DNA of 64,000 bases from Mactra quadrangularis. Its lineage: Eukaryota; Mollusca; Bivalvia; Venerida; Mactridae. The stretch spans positions 14,778,232 to 14,842,231 of the forward strand of contig CM046299.1 of assembly GCA_025267735.1 (NCBI GenBank). The letters run 5' to 3'. The notes under the pieces were generated by a model. That model saw nothing but the letters and a program-made list of their open reading frames with translations, was not told the DNA's origin and did no database searches. Position numbers and translations under genes: made by a program. Of this stretch, positions 11,331-25,682 are shown piece by piece (the first letter of the stretch is position 1; each line of letters opens with the position of its first letter).

Positions 11331-11640
11331 TTTCTTTGTTAAAACCCCGATTTTCGAGGGCTCGACATGACTGATCTCCCCTTAATTCGGCGTCCGTTGC
11401 TAACGAAGCAAGGGAGATAACTCTTGCCCGAATCAGTTATTAGTAACTATGGCGGCATTGTTTGATTTTTTAACGTCCTGTCTCAGTTCGATTTTTTCGA
11501 ATTGGGATATATAATTGGTTTATTACCGGGTTGAATTGACTCCGGATTTTAGGTGTGTTTGGCCTGCTAAATAAAAACATGCATGACCGCTGATAAACGC
11601 TGGAGACTGTATTGGGTTTAGTAAGATACAACGATGAACA
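11331..11640. other. GC-richer island with GGGAGATAACTC
   Basis: The segment is visibly richer in G+C and CpG than its surroundings. It contains AAGGGAGATAACTC, a word I recall from many molluscan repeats, followed by CTATGGCGGCATTG. The ATG opens a frame of only about 20 codons (MAALFDFLTS...), so no gene is called. It may be an old promoter or first exon, or a repeat edge. A sister GC-richer island is at 15060-15260. Confidence 0.3.
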
Positions 11641-14600
11641 ATTTGTCAAACTTGCAATCTTGTCCAGCTTCCAGAACCAGATGTTTGATAGTTAAGAAGT
11701 AAAATTTAGGATATGACAGTAGTTTTATAACACTGTAAGTATCGATTTCATGTAGTATTATCGATTATCGTAAATAAGTATTGTTTTAGTCACAAAACCA
11801 TTTTGGATTCGTCCTAACTACTTTCGTCCATGTTACCATTATTGGTCAAACCTAAATAAACCTTCTTTAGTGCAGTCTGTGTACTTTTTTATTTGTAGTA
11901 ATAATAAGTAAAATTTAGTATTTAATGAAATCTGACCATAATATTGATGTTTCACATGATTGATACCTCGATTTGTCCGTGTGAAGCACGTTCAAATTGA
12001 TGTGGTGGAGGGGTACTGTCTGTTGTGGGGCTTTTATAAAAATATTTAATTTTGATTAATAATAAATTTATTTGAAGTCAACGCCGTCTGATCTAAACAT
12101 GTTAAGTTGTAATCGCTGCACCAAATATTTCAATGCTCCAGATGTAGATAGCTTTATCTCTCATAAAATAACATTCAGGAGTGGGACTTTTATAAAGCAA
12201 ATTTGCACATATTTATGATCGTCATTTTTTGTGCAATCTTTTTGTAATAACTTATTATTCCATTCAGGTGTAATGATTATACGTCATAAAGTTTTATTAT
12301 TGTTTGAATAATGTGTTTATTTTGTACATTGTAGGAGAAGGGTGATGTCAATAAAATACTTAATCCAGGAAGATATACATGTAGCTCCTCTTGTGTACTA
12401 GTTGGATTGATACAATCATGCAGATGCTCAAAATATAAATACATGTTTTTTAGCAGCAGCATTTTTTATTCATGTAAGTGTTAAATATTTGTCTGGTTAA
12501 TGCAACACTGCCCTAATACTAGTTGACAAAATTTTCATCAGGTTGAAAAATATGGCACATCTATTTAAATTTTGATCTTAAAGGAAAAAATCAATCAGGT
12601 TGTGTTGTCACTTAAACAATCAACTCTGGTTATACCCTTATATTTTCATGTAAAACCATGGAATTAAGTTTTAAATGTATGAATTATTTTTGAAAAATAA
12701 ATTAGAGCAGCGTTGCAATAATAATAATCTAACAGGTCCTTCAACATTTGGACTGTTACAGTATAGTGGTTATGCAAAAATTTATTTTAGTCTGAACATG
12801 ATACATCATGTTTACTTTCAATCAAGAAAAGCCCATGTAATAAATGTGAAGCACATATATCTGTGCTTTTTCTAGATATGATGAGGAACTTGGATGTCTC
12901 TTCAATAAGAAAAGGGTAACTAACTATTCATGGACCCCCTTTATCATCAGTTGTCCAGACAAAATGATTTTTTGAATTTAAATGAGAAAAAAAACACAAC
13001 TTAATTTTAAAATGTTTATTTGTCTACCAAAATTCAAATAATAATTCTTTCAACTGCTTATGTGAATTACCATAAGATAGCATTTAAAAGGTTCACACAG
13101 GTTTGATATTTCATTATTACTTAAAGTTGACTAGCATTCCAGGAGTTAGTTATTGATGTATCATCTTTTTGTCACCATAAAGTAATAACTTGATATGTAC
13201 ATTCCAATGATGTGTCAAGTTTTTTAACAGCAGGTTTACTACTCTATCAGCATCCTAACTTGTTAAAAACAGTCTGTCTGAAAAAAAGAAAATGAACATA
13301 AAATAATTATTTTCATTTTGTAATATATCATATTCACAATAATTTATAATTTCAGGATGTGCATCATCAACAAACATCAGAGATTTTCTGTTTCAGTTGT
13401 AAAAAGATTATATTAAGATGACACAGCATTCATTTAAAGGATTTAAAATATCAGAAGTTCTCCTCAAGTCATTCTTACTTATATAATTCAGCTAAGAATA
13501 GACTAGCTTAAAACTGATAATTGGCTGCATTATTCACAACTGTGCAGAACATTTCTAGCCATTTGTGATCATTTGTTTTACAGTCCAAGCATAGCCATGT
13601 TTATCATATTACTACAAGTGTCATTTTTATACAAATGTTTATAGTTTTGATATTAAAATATAATAATATAGTGATTTGTGTTTGTCTTTACAAAACTTTC
13701 TTATAATAAATGTGCATAAATATGCATTTCAATTTGTTGATTCAACAAGGAGAACATAAGATTGCCTTGTGAAATGTTAGAAATATGAGCCCTTGAAACT
13801 AATTCCAAATTATTTAAGATATATTTGTAGCTTATTCTTGACATGTATTCATTGCACTTGACATAGAAAGCCTTCTACTAATACTTGGAGGTATGATGAG
13901 TTTTGACTCTGAAAGCTGAGGTTGATTTCCAGCCATAAGTTCCTTGACATATGTCAAAATATTGACAAAAAGATTTCTGGCAAGTAGATCTAGTCACTTT
14001 TTAATTTATTGTGCAACAGTAATTAAATTCTGATAAAAATACACAAAATATGGTAACTTGTAAGTAAAGTTGGCTCTCAATTTGAGTCAAAATGTTTTGA
14101 AATAAGTCTTAAATGTACTCGTAGTTTTAAACCATCATAAACATAGATTTACCTGATTGAGCTGAAGAAGAGTTGCATACTTGGCATTGCATTATGATAT
14201 ACAATTACATAAAATCTTGTGTCTGTCAGGAACTCTGAAAAAAAAACTGTAAAAACTAAAAAGCCCATCAAATACTCTTTTATAACTGGTTTATTCTGGT
14301 TGTTGGAAAGCGAAAATATCACAGTTACTTTCATTTCAATGTTCTTGAAAATAAAGAAGCAGGAGGGGGAGCACGGATGTTTGTCCACCTGAAAGAACCG
14401 CCCTTGAAATGTTTCTTTCAATTTAGTAGTGGGACACCCCGTTGATTTTCCAAAGGTAGATTTAATGATTCAATATTTAAACAATGAAATACAAGATAAA
14501 GGTAAAGCATAATGGTATTGAATGACCCTACTCGTATGTGTATTTAATTTAGTTATTTCTCAGAAACAAGAATCATTCACAAGGCTACAATGTTCCGAAA

Positions 14601-15059
14601 TTTTCTTACTCTACATTCCGTATGAATACTGGGTCTTGGAACAGACGCTGACATGACGAAATGCAAGCTAGTTGAATTCAGTGAAAATCAAGCACGTTTT
14701 TATGACAATTGAAAGCCTTTCCAGTCGTTTGATAAGCTTTATATTCCAATAAAAATGACTAAGAATTACTACACTAACCATAAATGACGGCAATTCTTCA
14801 TCTGAAAGTGATGTTGACAAACAAAACCAAAATGTCGTCATCATTGGAAAAGTTATTTTTGGAAAACGTTAATTAGGTCATGCCGGCCAGACACCACTAT
14901 AACTTCACGAGGAGTAATATTGATTATTTCCCTTTGAGTTAAGTAAAAATTTTCCTTTCAAGGTATTGTAAAATTTGCGGTCTCTAAAAAAAAAGTTATT
15001 CAAATTTTATTTAAAATTCGACGGATACAGTGGCTCATAAAATGTATTTCACGCAAGCG
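11641..15059. other. AT-rich stretch, no gene established
   Basis: Mostly featureless. The one exon-like interval is 12335-12473, which is preceded by TTTGTACATTGTAG and followed by GTAAGTG. It is open in one frame with NPGRYTCSSSC near its start. I could not connect it to other exons. Confidence 0.35.
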
Positions 15060-15260
15060 TGATTTTCGTACATAATGAGTACGAACTACTACGTGGCCGA
15101 GCCGAGTTAACGAAGTGCATTATGGGAATGCACGGGCTGTACGTGCAAAGGGAGGTAACTCCAAAATCAAGGGCAGGTAACACACTTAGCAACGCTAAAA
15201 GAACGTCTTTTAACGGCCCCTTGTGCCGTTGCTAAACGTTTCCTGACCAAAATACATGCG
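15060..15260. other. GC-richer island with GGGAGGTAACTCC
   Basis: It holds GGCCGAGCCGAGTTAACG, AAAGGGAGGTAACTCC and a GTTGCTAA word (also at 11396), so it partly mirrors the island at 11331-11640. The pair might be the ends of one large old element or two copies of a repeat. I could not align them as clear terminal inverted repeats. Confidence 0.3.
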
Positions 15261-17747
15261 TCATATATCTTAGAATTGTCATTTTTATTGTATCAGCAAA
15301 AGACCTAGGCATGTTTGACAGCGTGTTGAGTTCTACTTTAAGTGTTGAAATTCATCCACACCGACACAAAAACTTCTGGTTGTTGGATGCATGCTTTAGA
15401 CACGTAGTAAAAACAAATCGTTAACCTGAAGAAGTATCTGTAAAATAAATAAATGAATGCAAAAATAATCTTGAAACATTATTTTCTCACTGGCTTTAAC
15501 AAATGTATTCTATCTGATTACTATTTTTCAATTAATGCGTTTGAAAATCAAAACGCTCAGTATTTCAGAAAATTTCGAAAACGAATTGCAATCCGTCGAT
15601 TTAATAACAATAAACATGAAACATTGTGTAATGAGAAAGACACATGGTGTGTATAAATGTTAAAACATACCTCGTTGTATCTTTATATAAATAACGTTAT
15701 CAGGTTCGCTTTGCGCTAAGAACCAGGAAATCCAATAATTAAATAAGATGTTTAGAAAAGAACGTTTTCAAGAAGCCAATAAGACAAAGAATAAAATACT
15801 TTTCTTTGTGATTTTAAGCATGATTAATGACATGCTTTAGACTCGATACGTGGTAGCACAGAGTATACCTTGTCGGTTCTCCTTATGCTCATTGCTGATG
15901 GTAAACGTATTTCACCCAAAACTTTATATTTTGCATTTAACTTGAGATATTTTACCACAAAAAGCAACATTTGGTGAAATTAGATTAATCCATTCAACAT
16001 GAAATATGATTTGTTCTAACATTACTTTAACGATCAATAAAACGGTATTTTATAACTATACGATATTAGATTTATATGTCTATACAGTTTAAGTTGGAAA
16101 GCAAAGCAATTAAGTCCGCTGGTCTGAAGAACAGAAAAACCCAATTGACCCAGATGTTACATGTGTGTTAAACATTATGTTATTCTAATCTTGAAGATCC
16201 GATTCGGTCCAAAAAAGTAGACAAACAGGGTTTGCATTCATTACATTTTAAAATGAAAAAAATACTGGCATTCAGATGAGTTTGTAAGTAGATAAAATCT
16301 TTTGGAAAAGATAAACAATACATTATTTGATGGAATTATTACCTCATCAAAATGATTGTACTAAATTCATTATATCCATTGGTGTATGTATGTTTGTAGT
16401 CTCAGAACGTGATCAATGTCTAATATGAGACATGTTCTTTTACATTTTTAAGTCATACATCACATACTGCAGTGAACAAGGTAACTGGATAATATAATCG
16501 TTTGTATCGGAACAATATAAACTACTTTTCTAGGTATTAAAAATTAGGACTTTTTATTAAAATTACAAGATTTTAAAATATTTTGTGGAGAACAGAACAA
16601 CTTTTATTTCTAAAATCGCGATACAAGATACATGTCAATTAATACACTTAATAAACAAACGTACATTAAAATTAGATTTAACACATATTTTAGTAGCATG
16701 TTCAATTGAATACTTTAAACAGTGCATGGCACTACGTGGACAACTTAAAAAACCAATTGCAATTTTCTTGCAAAAGCAAGTTCTTAAAGAATATTAAGAT
16801 ATTTCAGATACAGTACTCACATTTTGCAGACGCGTGGATTTTAAACACACGTCATGTTGTATAGTTAATATATTTCACTCTTTAACTCGATTTCAAGAAT
16901 TCCTTTTATTCCTTGTAAGACATAATATAAATCATAGCACCGGTACAGTGCTTTAAATCAGTATACGCCGTTTAGCGACTAATGAGATTAAATTAACACT
17001 AAGGTCAATCCTGCATGTCGGTTTATAGAAACAGAAGAGTATAGAAGCAGTCTCAGAAAATGCTGTTGCCAAAATTTGCAATCGATACATGGATAATGTG
17101 CATGTCAACTAATTACATACTCTGCGTAAATAGACATCCACGTATATTAAAGAATGAGTTGAAATTTGGTGAAAATATTGAAGTTTAAAATGGTTTTGTT
17201 CAGCTGGTTTAATTAATTCTAACTTTACTAGCCTGCACCGGAAACTATACTGTAGCAAGCAAATAAAAAATCATTCTAAACTAACAATCGCTTCATTATT
17301 TCATTCGGTTTAGATAAATCAACGATGTTATGTGTTTTGTATGTACCAAATTGAACTGCTTATTATGTCATTGGGCAATAATTATTAACTGATTTCCTTG
17401 TTGAGAAAAATACAATATAAAATCCTATCACTAGTAACTTACGAATACATTTATGTTACTAATTATACTGCTATCTTTATTTACGGTTAATAATAAAATC
17501 TTTGCTTCAGCCTACAGTAATTATGGTACAGTTAATAAAGCCGATATAAATTCTTGGAATTCGGTCAGACTATTACATATTATTGAGAAAAAAAAACGTA
17601 TTGCGTTCTATAACATTAGGCGAAGAGAGGTTTTTATAAGGTACCAGAGAAAATAATCCTATTGAGACTTTTTTAGTCCTGGTATTCAGCTTGCGTTAAG
17701 AAATATATTTTAGCTCACTTAACTTACATAATAGTACACATTACTAA
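15261..17747. other. AT-rich stretch, no gene seen
   Basis: Only short chance frames on both strands, with no recognised motif. Confidence 0.45.
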
Positions 17748-18441
17748 TGCTAGGTTTACATCTAGCCACGATTACCACGATGTACCCGATTCCAAAGCAT
17801 CGTGGCGAACGTAACAGAGCGTGGAGTCGAATCGGGGTGATCTGCGGGGAGCGCAACGGAACGTGGTTGAATCGGGGACATCGTGGGTATCGGGACAGAT
17901 TTTAAATCAAACTTAAATTTCACCACGATTGCCCCTATTCATTTTCTTATCGTAACAGAGCGTGGCCTTCGTAACAAAACGTAACGGAACGTACCGAAGC
18001 GTAACACAACGTAACAGAACGCAGAGTACAATCGCAACAGATCGGGACCAGTGTAAACACATTTTTTCATCCCGCGTCGCTGGGAAAGAATATTTCTTGT
18101 TTCAATATCAAATCGTGGCGTAAAACGTGGTCATTTGTCTCAAATCGTAGGTCAAATCGCAGGAGATCGCAACAAAGCGGCTTTGTCGTGGGAGATCTTA
18201 ACAGGACGTAAAGGAACGTGGTGGAGCGTGGAAGCCAATCGTGTTGATCGTAACAAAGCGTAACAAAACGTGATGCAAATCGTGGGCTCAATCGTAGCAA
18301 AGCGCAGTAGAGCGCAACAATACGTGCTGATTTCTTAAGGAAGCGTAACAGAACGTGGAGTATACCATTTAATCGTAGAGCTCCCCGATCTTTTAGCCCT
18401 CTGGCTAATCGGGGAGATCGTGGCCAGATGTAAACCTAGCA
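17748..18441 (+). mobile_element. CpG-rich 694-bp MITE, copy 1
   Basis: The ends are TGCTAGGTTTACATCTAGCC and the complement of TGCTAGGTTTACATCTGGCC. The interior is packed with degenerate 10-15-bp units of the CGTAACAGAACGTGG / AATCGTGG kind and is strikingly CpG-rich against an AT-rich background. A second copy, reverse-oriented, is at 51741-52426. The flanks here are TAA on the left and TTA on the right. Open frames inside (for example 18067-18300 minus) come from the simple repeats and are shared between copies, so they are not genes. Confidence 0.85.
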
Positions 18442-21394
18442 TTATGGCTAACCATAAAAGGCATTTGAAGAAACTTTCAAGTAGAAACGTATGTATTAAC
18501 AGAAAATATAATGATATTATCAATGTAACGCATACAGAAACACTAGACAAACCAGGAAACAGTTGTTTAAAAGTTGATTTTCCAGCAAAAACTTGCATGT
18601 GTATGCTTGTATATATTATTCACAAAGTGTCAGCTTAAATAATCCATGTGATTCTTGTTTGAACTTTTGATATCATTCAGTGTTCTAAATCCAGTTTAAT
18701 GTATGTTGGAGACAATGAGATAAAGTTTTAATGTTGTAAAAGCACTTAACGTGAGGGATGAGACAGTTACCAATTTATTACCAAGTGGAACATCATAATG
18801 AGAAATACTCATTTTACTTTTCATAGAGCTCAATTAAAGCATCGCTTTTCATAAAATTCGTGACCTTATTAAGTATTATAACATGTTAGCAAATCCTATA
18901 AACCTATACATAGTCATTTAGCTTAAGATCTAGACAATTTCAAAATATTCTGAAACATACGTGAGTATTTAATTAACAAAAAGATTAATATAGTTAAACA
19001 AATCAATGTGTACATGTATTTGTTTTATCTGAACGCACCGGAAGTTTCATGCTTATACGAATGTTTGCAAAATGAATGGCATATGGTAGAACAATTATCG
19101 GTGTATAACTTTCAATTGAATTTGTAAGTGATAGTATTTGTACATTTTTAGTGTTGATTTATAGGAATCGATCTGTTTAAATCAACCAATCTAAACCCTC
19201 TTTAATACACACCTGAAATATGTGAGGCATTGTTGAATGTAGTGATACAAACCAACTATTGAATTTTTACCGATTGATATACACACCAATGACTTTCTTC
19301 AAAACATTATCAGCTAATATATCAAAAGGTATAGACAGTATACTCACTCTAAACGCTATCAAAGAGGATAAAATATATCTGTAGTCGTACGTTAATCTCG
19401 AGTCTTAATCCGGCATAGAAAAGTCTGATTTAGACCTTCTGAATTTTACAACTCCTGATAAAGCAAATACTTGTTTGTATAACACCTGGTATCAGTTTAT
19501 TAAAGTTGATACGATTAGCAAAAAAAATTCTAGTTCTTACATTGTAATTAGGTCACCTGACACACGAAATATTAGAAACAAAGATAAAGTTTGCGTGTAG
19601 AATGTTTGATCTGTAAAAAAACCCAGAAAAGTCTGTGTATATTGATAAATATAAACGGGATATGCTTTTCTCTTTACCAACGATATTGTATTAAATACAC
19701 TAAAAATATTTAGGTAAAGTAATAAAACATGGCAAATATCGGTTAAACAAAAAAATCTACGTTCTTTTCGTTCGTAAATATGATGGATGCAACATCTGTG
19801 TGTCGGGGTATGACAACAATGTAAGCATTCTGCCTAAGTTGATAATCAACTAATGGCATGCTTATATCACAAAATTTAATAGCAAAACTATATAATCTCT
19901 GCAATTTTACATTTTAACTATGTACTTTTGTTTAACTGTGTACTTTTGTCTTGATATGGTTCACAGATATAAACAATTGGCTGTTTATCCGATATTCATC
20001 TTATCAAATGTTCCATTATATTTCCGCCGTGCCTTAAGCGCAATAAAAGATGGGAAATAACAGTCGGTAAATGTCAATAAATACATAATTGTCTGTACTA
20101 AATCCAATTATTTGCCAATACAATTAGATACAGTGTCTAAAATAAGATTGCATTTAATAGTGCAATATAACAGTGCCAAGAGAACAATTGAAAGTCAGCA
20201 ATTGTATATTCTTATAGTACAATCATAATAACGGGGATATTTTAAACTAAATATAATTTTTTTTTCTCCCTGCTTAGGGGAGCAGCTTTTTTTAATCCAA
20301 AGTTCAGTTGTTTTATTAACGGGTCTGACCTACATATCATTCTTTGTCGAGTTTGGTTATAAAATATTACTTTGAGAATTACTACTTCAGTTCAGAGTAT
20401 CACGTAGGGATGCTATTAATATGCTTGAAATAAGAGTTTAAAAAGCATGGGTCATAAGACCAATAGGACAATATTTTCTGCCTTTAGAAAGTTTAAAAAG
20501 TTCAAAGTGTCTCAGAAAAACAATTTAGAACTCATGACAGAACGACTTATTTATGTATGTCATTGCCCTTATTCCTATTTATAGTTAGACTCCAAATTGC
20601 TTTACTCAAAATAGACAGTATTCAGTTATCACATTGTCTTATCTATGGTCCTCAGATTCGTAATCGAAAAGGTTACTAACAATGCCTTAGAATTCGGTAG
20701 ATTAACTATTTTATCTTCATATTTATATACACTTTTCTTTTGCTTTCGCTAACTTGTATTTAAGGTAGCAGCAACTAATTGATGTTAGTCAAGTCTGTTA
20801 AACTTTTTACCTAAGTGTACATTACCATTAAGTGAAATGTTATAAACACAGACAAAGTTAATGTTATTGACAGCACCATTTGTTTGTCAAGTGAAATGTT
20901 TCCACAATCAATTGTTGGGGTAATACCAACTGGTGGTCGATTTTATCAATTTAGTTAGACTTATGCATTTTTTTAAAACTTGGAATGCTCTAAGGTACAT
21001 ATGAAATATTTAATAAAAGCAAGGGTATATACTCATAAACAAGGTCACTAACGACACACATCGACATTTCCTAGACGAGCGTTTAAATAGTAACACTTTT
21101 ATGTAAATATATTACACTTTTAAAAAAAAATATACTAAGCTTTTATAAAAGATTCTCCTAGAAGACATAACATTGAATTGACTGATATTTTTATACTGGG
21201 TAAAACCACCTTTTCATCACAATAAGAGTTTTTTACGATATCCAGTGCACCTTACTTAATTTTCGAGGCTCTTTTCTGTAAACAGTACTCACATACTCTT
21301 CCACAAGGCGGGAAACTGCTTCATATACTTTATTAATGAAGGAAAATTTATATTATTGCCAACTGTTCCTAGAAAGATATAACCTTCTAGAATA
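18442..21394. other. AT-rich stretch, no gene seen
   Basis: No element ends, RNA gene or credible frame. A small hairpin (CTCCC-TGCTTA-GGGGAG near 20266) is present but unremarkable. Confidence 0.45.
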
Positions 21395-21475
21395 GGTTTT
21401 GAACACGTACACCCTTCGGGACACTAGATTGGAAACCACGTCTCGCTTCTAACTGTGCAACCAACCCCAGATAAC
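21395..21475 (-). repeat. tRNA-like SINE head remnant
   Basis: On the minus strand, GGGGTTGGTTGCACAGTTAG resembles a pol III A box and GTGTTCAAAACC, about 55 bases on, a weak B box. The minus-strand translation LVAQLEARRGFQ is of the kind produced when tRNA-derived SINEs are read through. No SINE body was recognised downstream, so this is a weak call. Confidence 0.35.
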
Positions 21476-21489
21476 AATGTTTCCTGTTG

Positions 21490-24400
21490 ACACTTAACCA
21501 ACAGACTTTAGGTTTTGTAATATACGCATCGCACTTCAACGAAGAATGTACTATATGAACAGTTTCATAAGAAATACTAGATTTCAGACAATAATGTTTC
21601 TTCTGATACAAACTTTCATTATTGCTGAATTCAATGTATGCCTTAATTTCAAGATGTATCCCACTATATTCGGGACAAGGATATGTCTATGTTCATTATA
21701 CGTCATTCTTAAATGGATTATATGGTATATCTGTATTTTTATCAATTAAGATACAAATTACGATGTATCTAGTTCCATAAAAGTATCACGTTGTTTAACG
21801 ACATTATGTATGACTTATACTGCTGGTTGGTATGATCCTATTTTTATATTGTATACATTGAAATAATAGTATACATTTGATCGCTCGAACATTTCGAAAT
21901 GTTCAAGATCCTAAGGCAGTAACACAGACACCATGTAATTATGATATTTGAATTATACGGTAAAATCTAAAATTCAAACATTTGTTTGATTTATTTACAC
22001 GTATAAAGAATGCAATTCCTAGAAACGTATACATCATTAATACATAAATATTCATTTAAATCCCCAAGCACTTCTTAAGGCAATACTCTGATATAGTAAT
22101 TGTATAACTTAAACAATAATTCTAAGCAATTGCATTAAAGATCAGAAAACAAAGAAGATTGATTAGATCTACATATGCTTCTGAACTATGACTTGAACTG
22201 TTTATTTTCATCTTTATGTAACACATTTCTAGGGAACAACTTAGAGGAATTCTAGGAATTTAGCGCAGTTTAGACTGCGTCTGCCCATGAATCATAAACG
22301 TGTAGTTGGTAATATTTCTGATCGGGACCTGTATACCTTTGTAGTCACTGGTTTTGAAAACTTTACTACGACCATTGTCCTCCTCACTTATGTTTTAAGT
22401 TAGTAGTTTAGGATCACTGACACGAGTATGCACTTAGTACTAACTGCCGAGTCAGACATTCAATGACACAATTTTATTTATATAGTAAACCTCTTTGTTG
22501 TGTCTAATGAACGCATCTCACGTTTGTAACCAAAATACATGAGTGTGGTACTAACACAGTAGTTGAATATAAATACTTCCATTAAGAAAGGTAGTGAGTA
22601 GACAGACATTTCTCGCCAAAACACCACTGATACTCGTACACTAAAAGAAAAAGAAAAGTACGACAATCACTTTTCAGAATGTTTTGGCCTCTGAAACATC
22701 TTGGTCTATAACATGCATGCATAGGCAATAACTGATTCTTTAAATATTTTAATCATAGTTTCATTTAACACAGGTTAACTCTTATTTAAAGATTAAACAC
22801 TATCTAATAAATTATTTTATATCACTTTACATGTATAGAATTAATGAAATATGAATACATGTACTGTATTGGTATCATACATTAAATACACATTTTTAAT
22901 TAATGCTACGTCAGTTTTAATTTCAATTGATAGAATTGAATTATACAAAACAATAATGTGTCATCGTTGTCAATTTATGGCATCAATATATCATTCACCG
23001 TCTAATAATAATGGCAGAGAATTAATCTTGCATCGGAAAACAGAATATAAGAATGAAAATAAATGAATACCTAACGCACTCTCCTAGATATAATAACTCT
23101 CTGTAATGGTCATCGAATTTCATGCTTGATTATTGCTTGTCGTATGGTTGAAGGTTTTGATTGTTTACTCAGTGTTGTAGTTCACAGATCAGAAACATTT
23201 TGCTGACAAAAATCAATACAAAAATCATTTCAAGTCAATCAAGTAAATTGAGCGACAATTGTTCAATGATTGTAAAGACACATTGGTAATACATTTCAGA
23301 ACTTTTTCTGAATCTGTGGATAACAAAGAACGAGACTGCGATTAATAATCGACACATTTTTTACATCGAAGCTAAAGTCATATAGGCTATTATAGTACAT
23401 TTTGTTGTTGTCAAATGGATTTTTTTCTTGTTATCCTACATTTTTGTATCAACTTGATCAGATTTATGGCAATTATATAGTTGTTAATTTATAATGATCG
23501 ACTGTTTTTATTTATTTAGTTCGTTCACATAAATAACATATTTTTGTAATTGCATTAATGAAAAGTCGCGTATATGTTTTCAAACGATGAAGTATTTTTC
23601 TGTTTGGAGAATATGAATAATGCAAACAGTATAGTCTTGTACTTTTACTAACTCGAAGACTGTGTTCAAATCTACAGTATCATTATGAATATCAAAAACT
23701 ATTTCTAAGCAAAAATACCCATTTAATAGATCGTTGTATTTTAGAGATTTCTTCATTATATACCTGCAGTGCCAGAAGTGAATTGACATACAGTAAAAGA
23801 GCAAATACAAGAGGAAGACTATTATAAAGTTCTTTATAATGTTTTCGATTTTTATCTACAAATTAATAACAGGTTAAAATAGTAATTGCTCAAATGCAAT
23901 TTCAAATAGTATTATGCATCATTTCCATACTTCTGAATTATGCATACACAACTTAAGATACTGAAATCTAAGTTCTTATTATTTATTTTTTTATGTTTAA
24001 TTATTTTGTCTTATCAACTTATTTGAACTATGCATCGGTCATAGAAAGAAGGACTTACAAAAATTACACGCTATACAGTAAGTGAGGTTCTCAGTTCAAT
24101 AGATGTATGCTACTGCAGTCTAAATATACAGATTACATCGGCTAGATTACAAACAACATTCACAACATAATTAATCTTTATTCTAAGGTCATTACATGTT
24201 CATACACATTTAAATAAAACAACAATTGAAATTGAAAATAAGATTAATTATACTAAACTAAGAGCACGAAGGTCGTGGTGATGATTAATCATTCCAATTA
24301 TTACGTAACCAGAAAAACTTGATGTTTTCGTAGAAAGCATACTAGACATTAATTCCAATTTTAAAGACAGTTACTGTCATTTAGAAGGCAGAAATTCTCA

Positions 24401-25371
24401 ATTCGTTAAAGCTAACTTGATATGTTAATTGTATTTTATATTTTGAAGTGTTTCAAAACAAAGAAAAACACTATTTATAAAAACGTGCCATTTTTAATAG
24501 TGACATACAACAATATGAGTACCTAAAATTTATTTATTTGAAGTTTTTACAATAGTTTATCCTTGTTAGCCTTACACAATTTGTTCCAGAACCAAGCCAC
24601 GCACGCGCCTGACATAAACAACAACAGTCGCTTTCAGTATTGTTATTTCAGTATTATTTGTTAACAATTTTGAGATAAGTAGTTATATGCCTCGGAAAAT
24701 GTTTGGGGCAATTACAATAAATATTGCAAGTGCATTGCAATCAGTTTTATTTGATGTCTCGCAGCAAGATTTCAAGATACCGTGAACGTGTTCGCTAAAA
24801 CACTTTGTTATGCTTCTCAATAGCTAAACAGTACTCAAAAATTTGAGTAGAAAGTTATCAAATATCAAACTACATCAACAAAAATAGAACACGGACCAGA
24901 TAGTGGCGACAATTATTGTAATAATTATTTTAGTGCCACAAAGACGCTTGAAGAAAACGAGATGAGTGCATATTGCAAGGGTTTATTCTCGAGTGCGTTA
25001 ATGCTTCCCATATCGTACATTTGTCATTTTAAATGAAATTAGGATAATTGTCAATACATGATGTGCCTTTTGTTTAACATCACTAGAGCAATTGTGTAGA
25101 TGACAGCAGTATGCTTAGAAGATCGAATTCTGTACTGTAAACACCGAAAAGCCAACAAACAAATACATTTAAGCTGTTAAAACGACTTTCTTACCTTTTG
25201 ATATCTGATGTTAATCTTCGTTGAAGATCGCCGAGATAGTTCCGAATTGGTACTAGTAAAATTATAAAGTACTCGATGAAGATTTGAAAACGAAGACAAG
25301 AGTGGTTGTTTATGGGTTTACAAAACTTCTTACCACGATAGGGTTATGCTCTGTCATAATTAAGTAATACA
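21490..25371. other. AT-rich stretch, no gene seen
   Basis: No supported feature on either strand. Short frames lack any recognisable domain. Confidence 0.45.
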
Positions 25372-25682
25372 GAGTCGTTAGATCAGGTTTGATGATAACA
25401 AGCAAGTCTACTAATAGAGAATTTGTGGGTTAGATTCCCGGGCGGGGAATATTTTCGTGTTGTTTTGTCTTAAAATGATTTATACGGCTATTCTGTCTCC
25501 CACCACATATTCTTTATCTTGTAGGACAGTTGTCTATCACTGAAGGAAGTATGTGCCTATTAACAGGTCAACTACTCAATCCGGAAATTTAGCCTTTCCA
25601 GAAACAGTGAGAAGTGGACTGACCAACGTTATTCGACCTGTACTAATGTGTTAATACGACGATAAACTAAACAAAAACAAAA
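25372..25682 (+). repeat. tRNA-derived SINE, copy A
   Basis: A degraded head with B-box-like GTGGGTTAGATTCCC (25427) is followed by a body containing AATTTAGCCTTTCCAGAAAC and AGTGGACTGACCAACG. The tail is GATAAACTAAACAAAAACAA. The body aligns with the reverse complement of 44672-44950, where the same words read TATTTAGCCTTTCCATGAAC and GGTGGACTGACCACCG. The head is more eroded than in the other copy. Confidence 0.7.

Noticed and set aside
11452..11514. ATGGCGGCATTG start as a small peptide gene
   Set aside because: Only about 20 codons with no continuation or clear donor. The GGCGGC context alone is not enough.
14149..14421. 90-codon minus-strand frame with an acceptor-like TTCTTTCAG inside
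   Set aside because: No matching exons or domain. The pyrimidine tract is common in this AT-rich sequence.
18067..18300. Minus-strand 77-codon frame, with a matching frame in the copy near 51813-52115
   Set aside because: Similar frames appear in both copies of the CpG-rich MITE because it is built from short repeats in every phase. No start context, domain or splice support.
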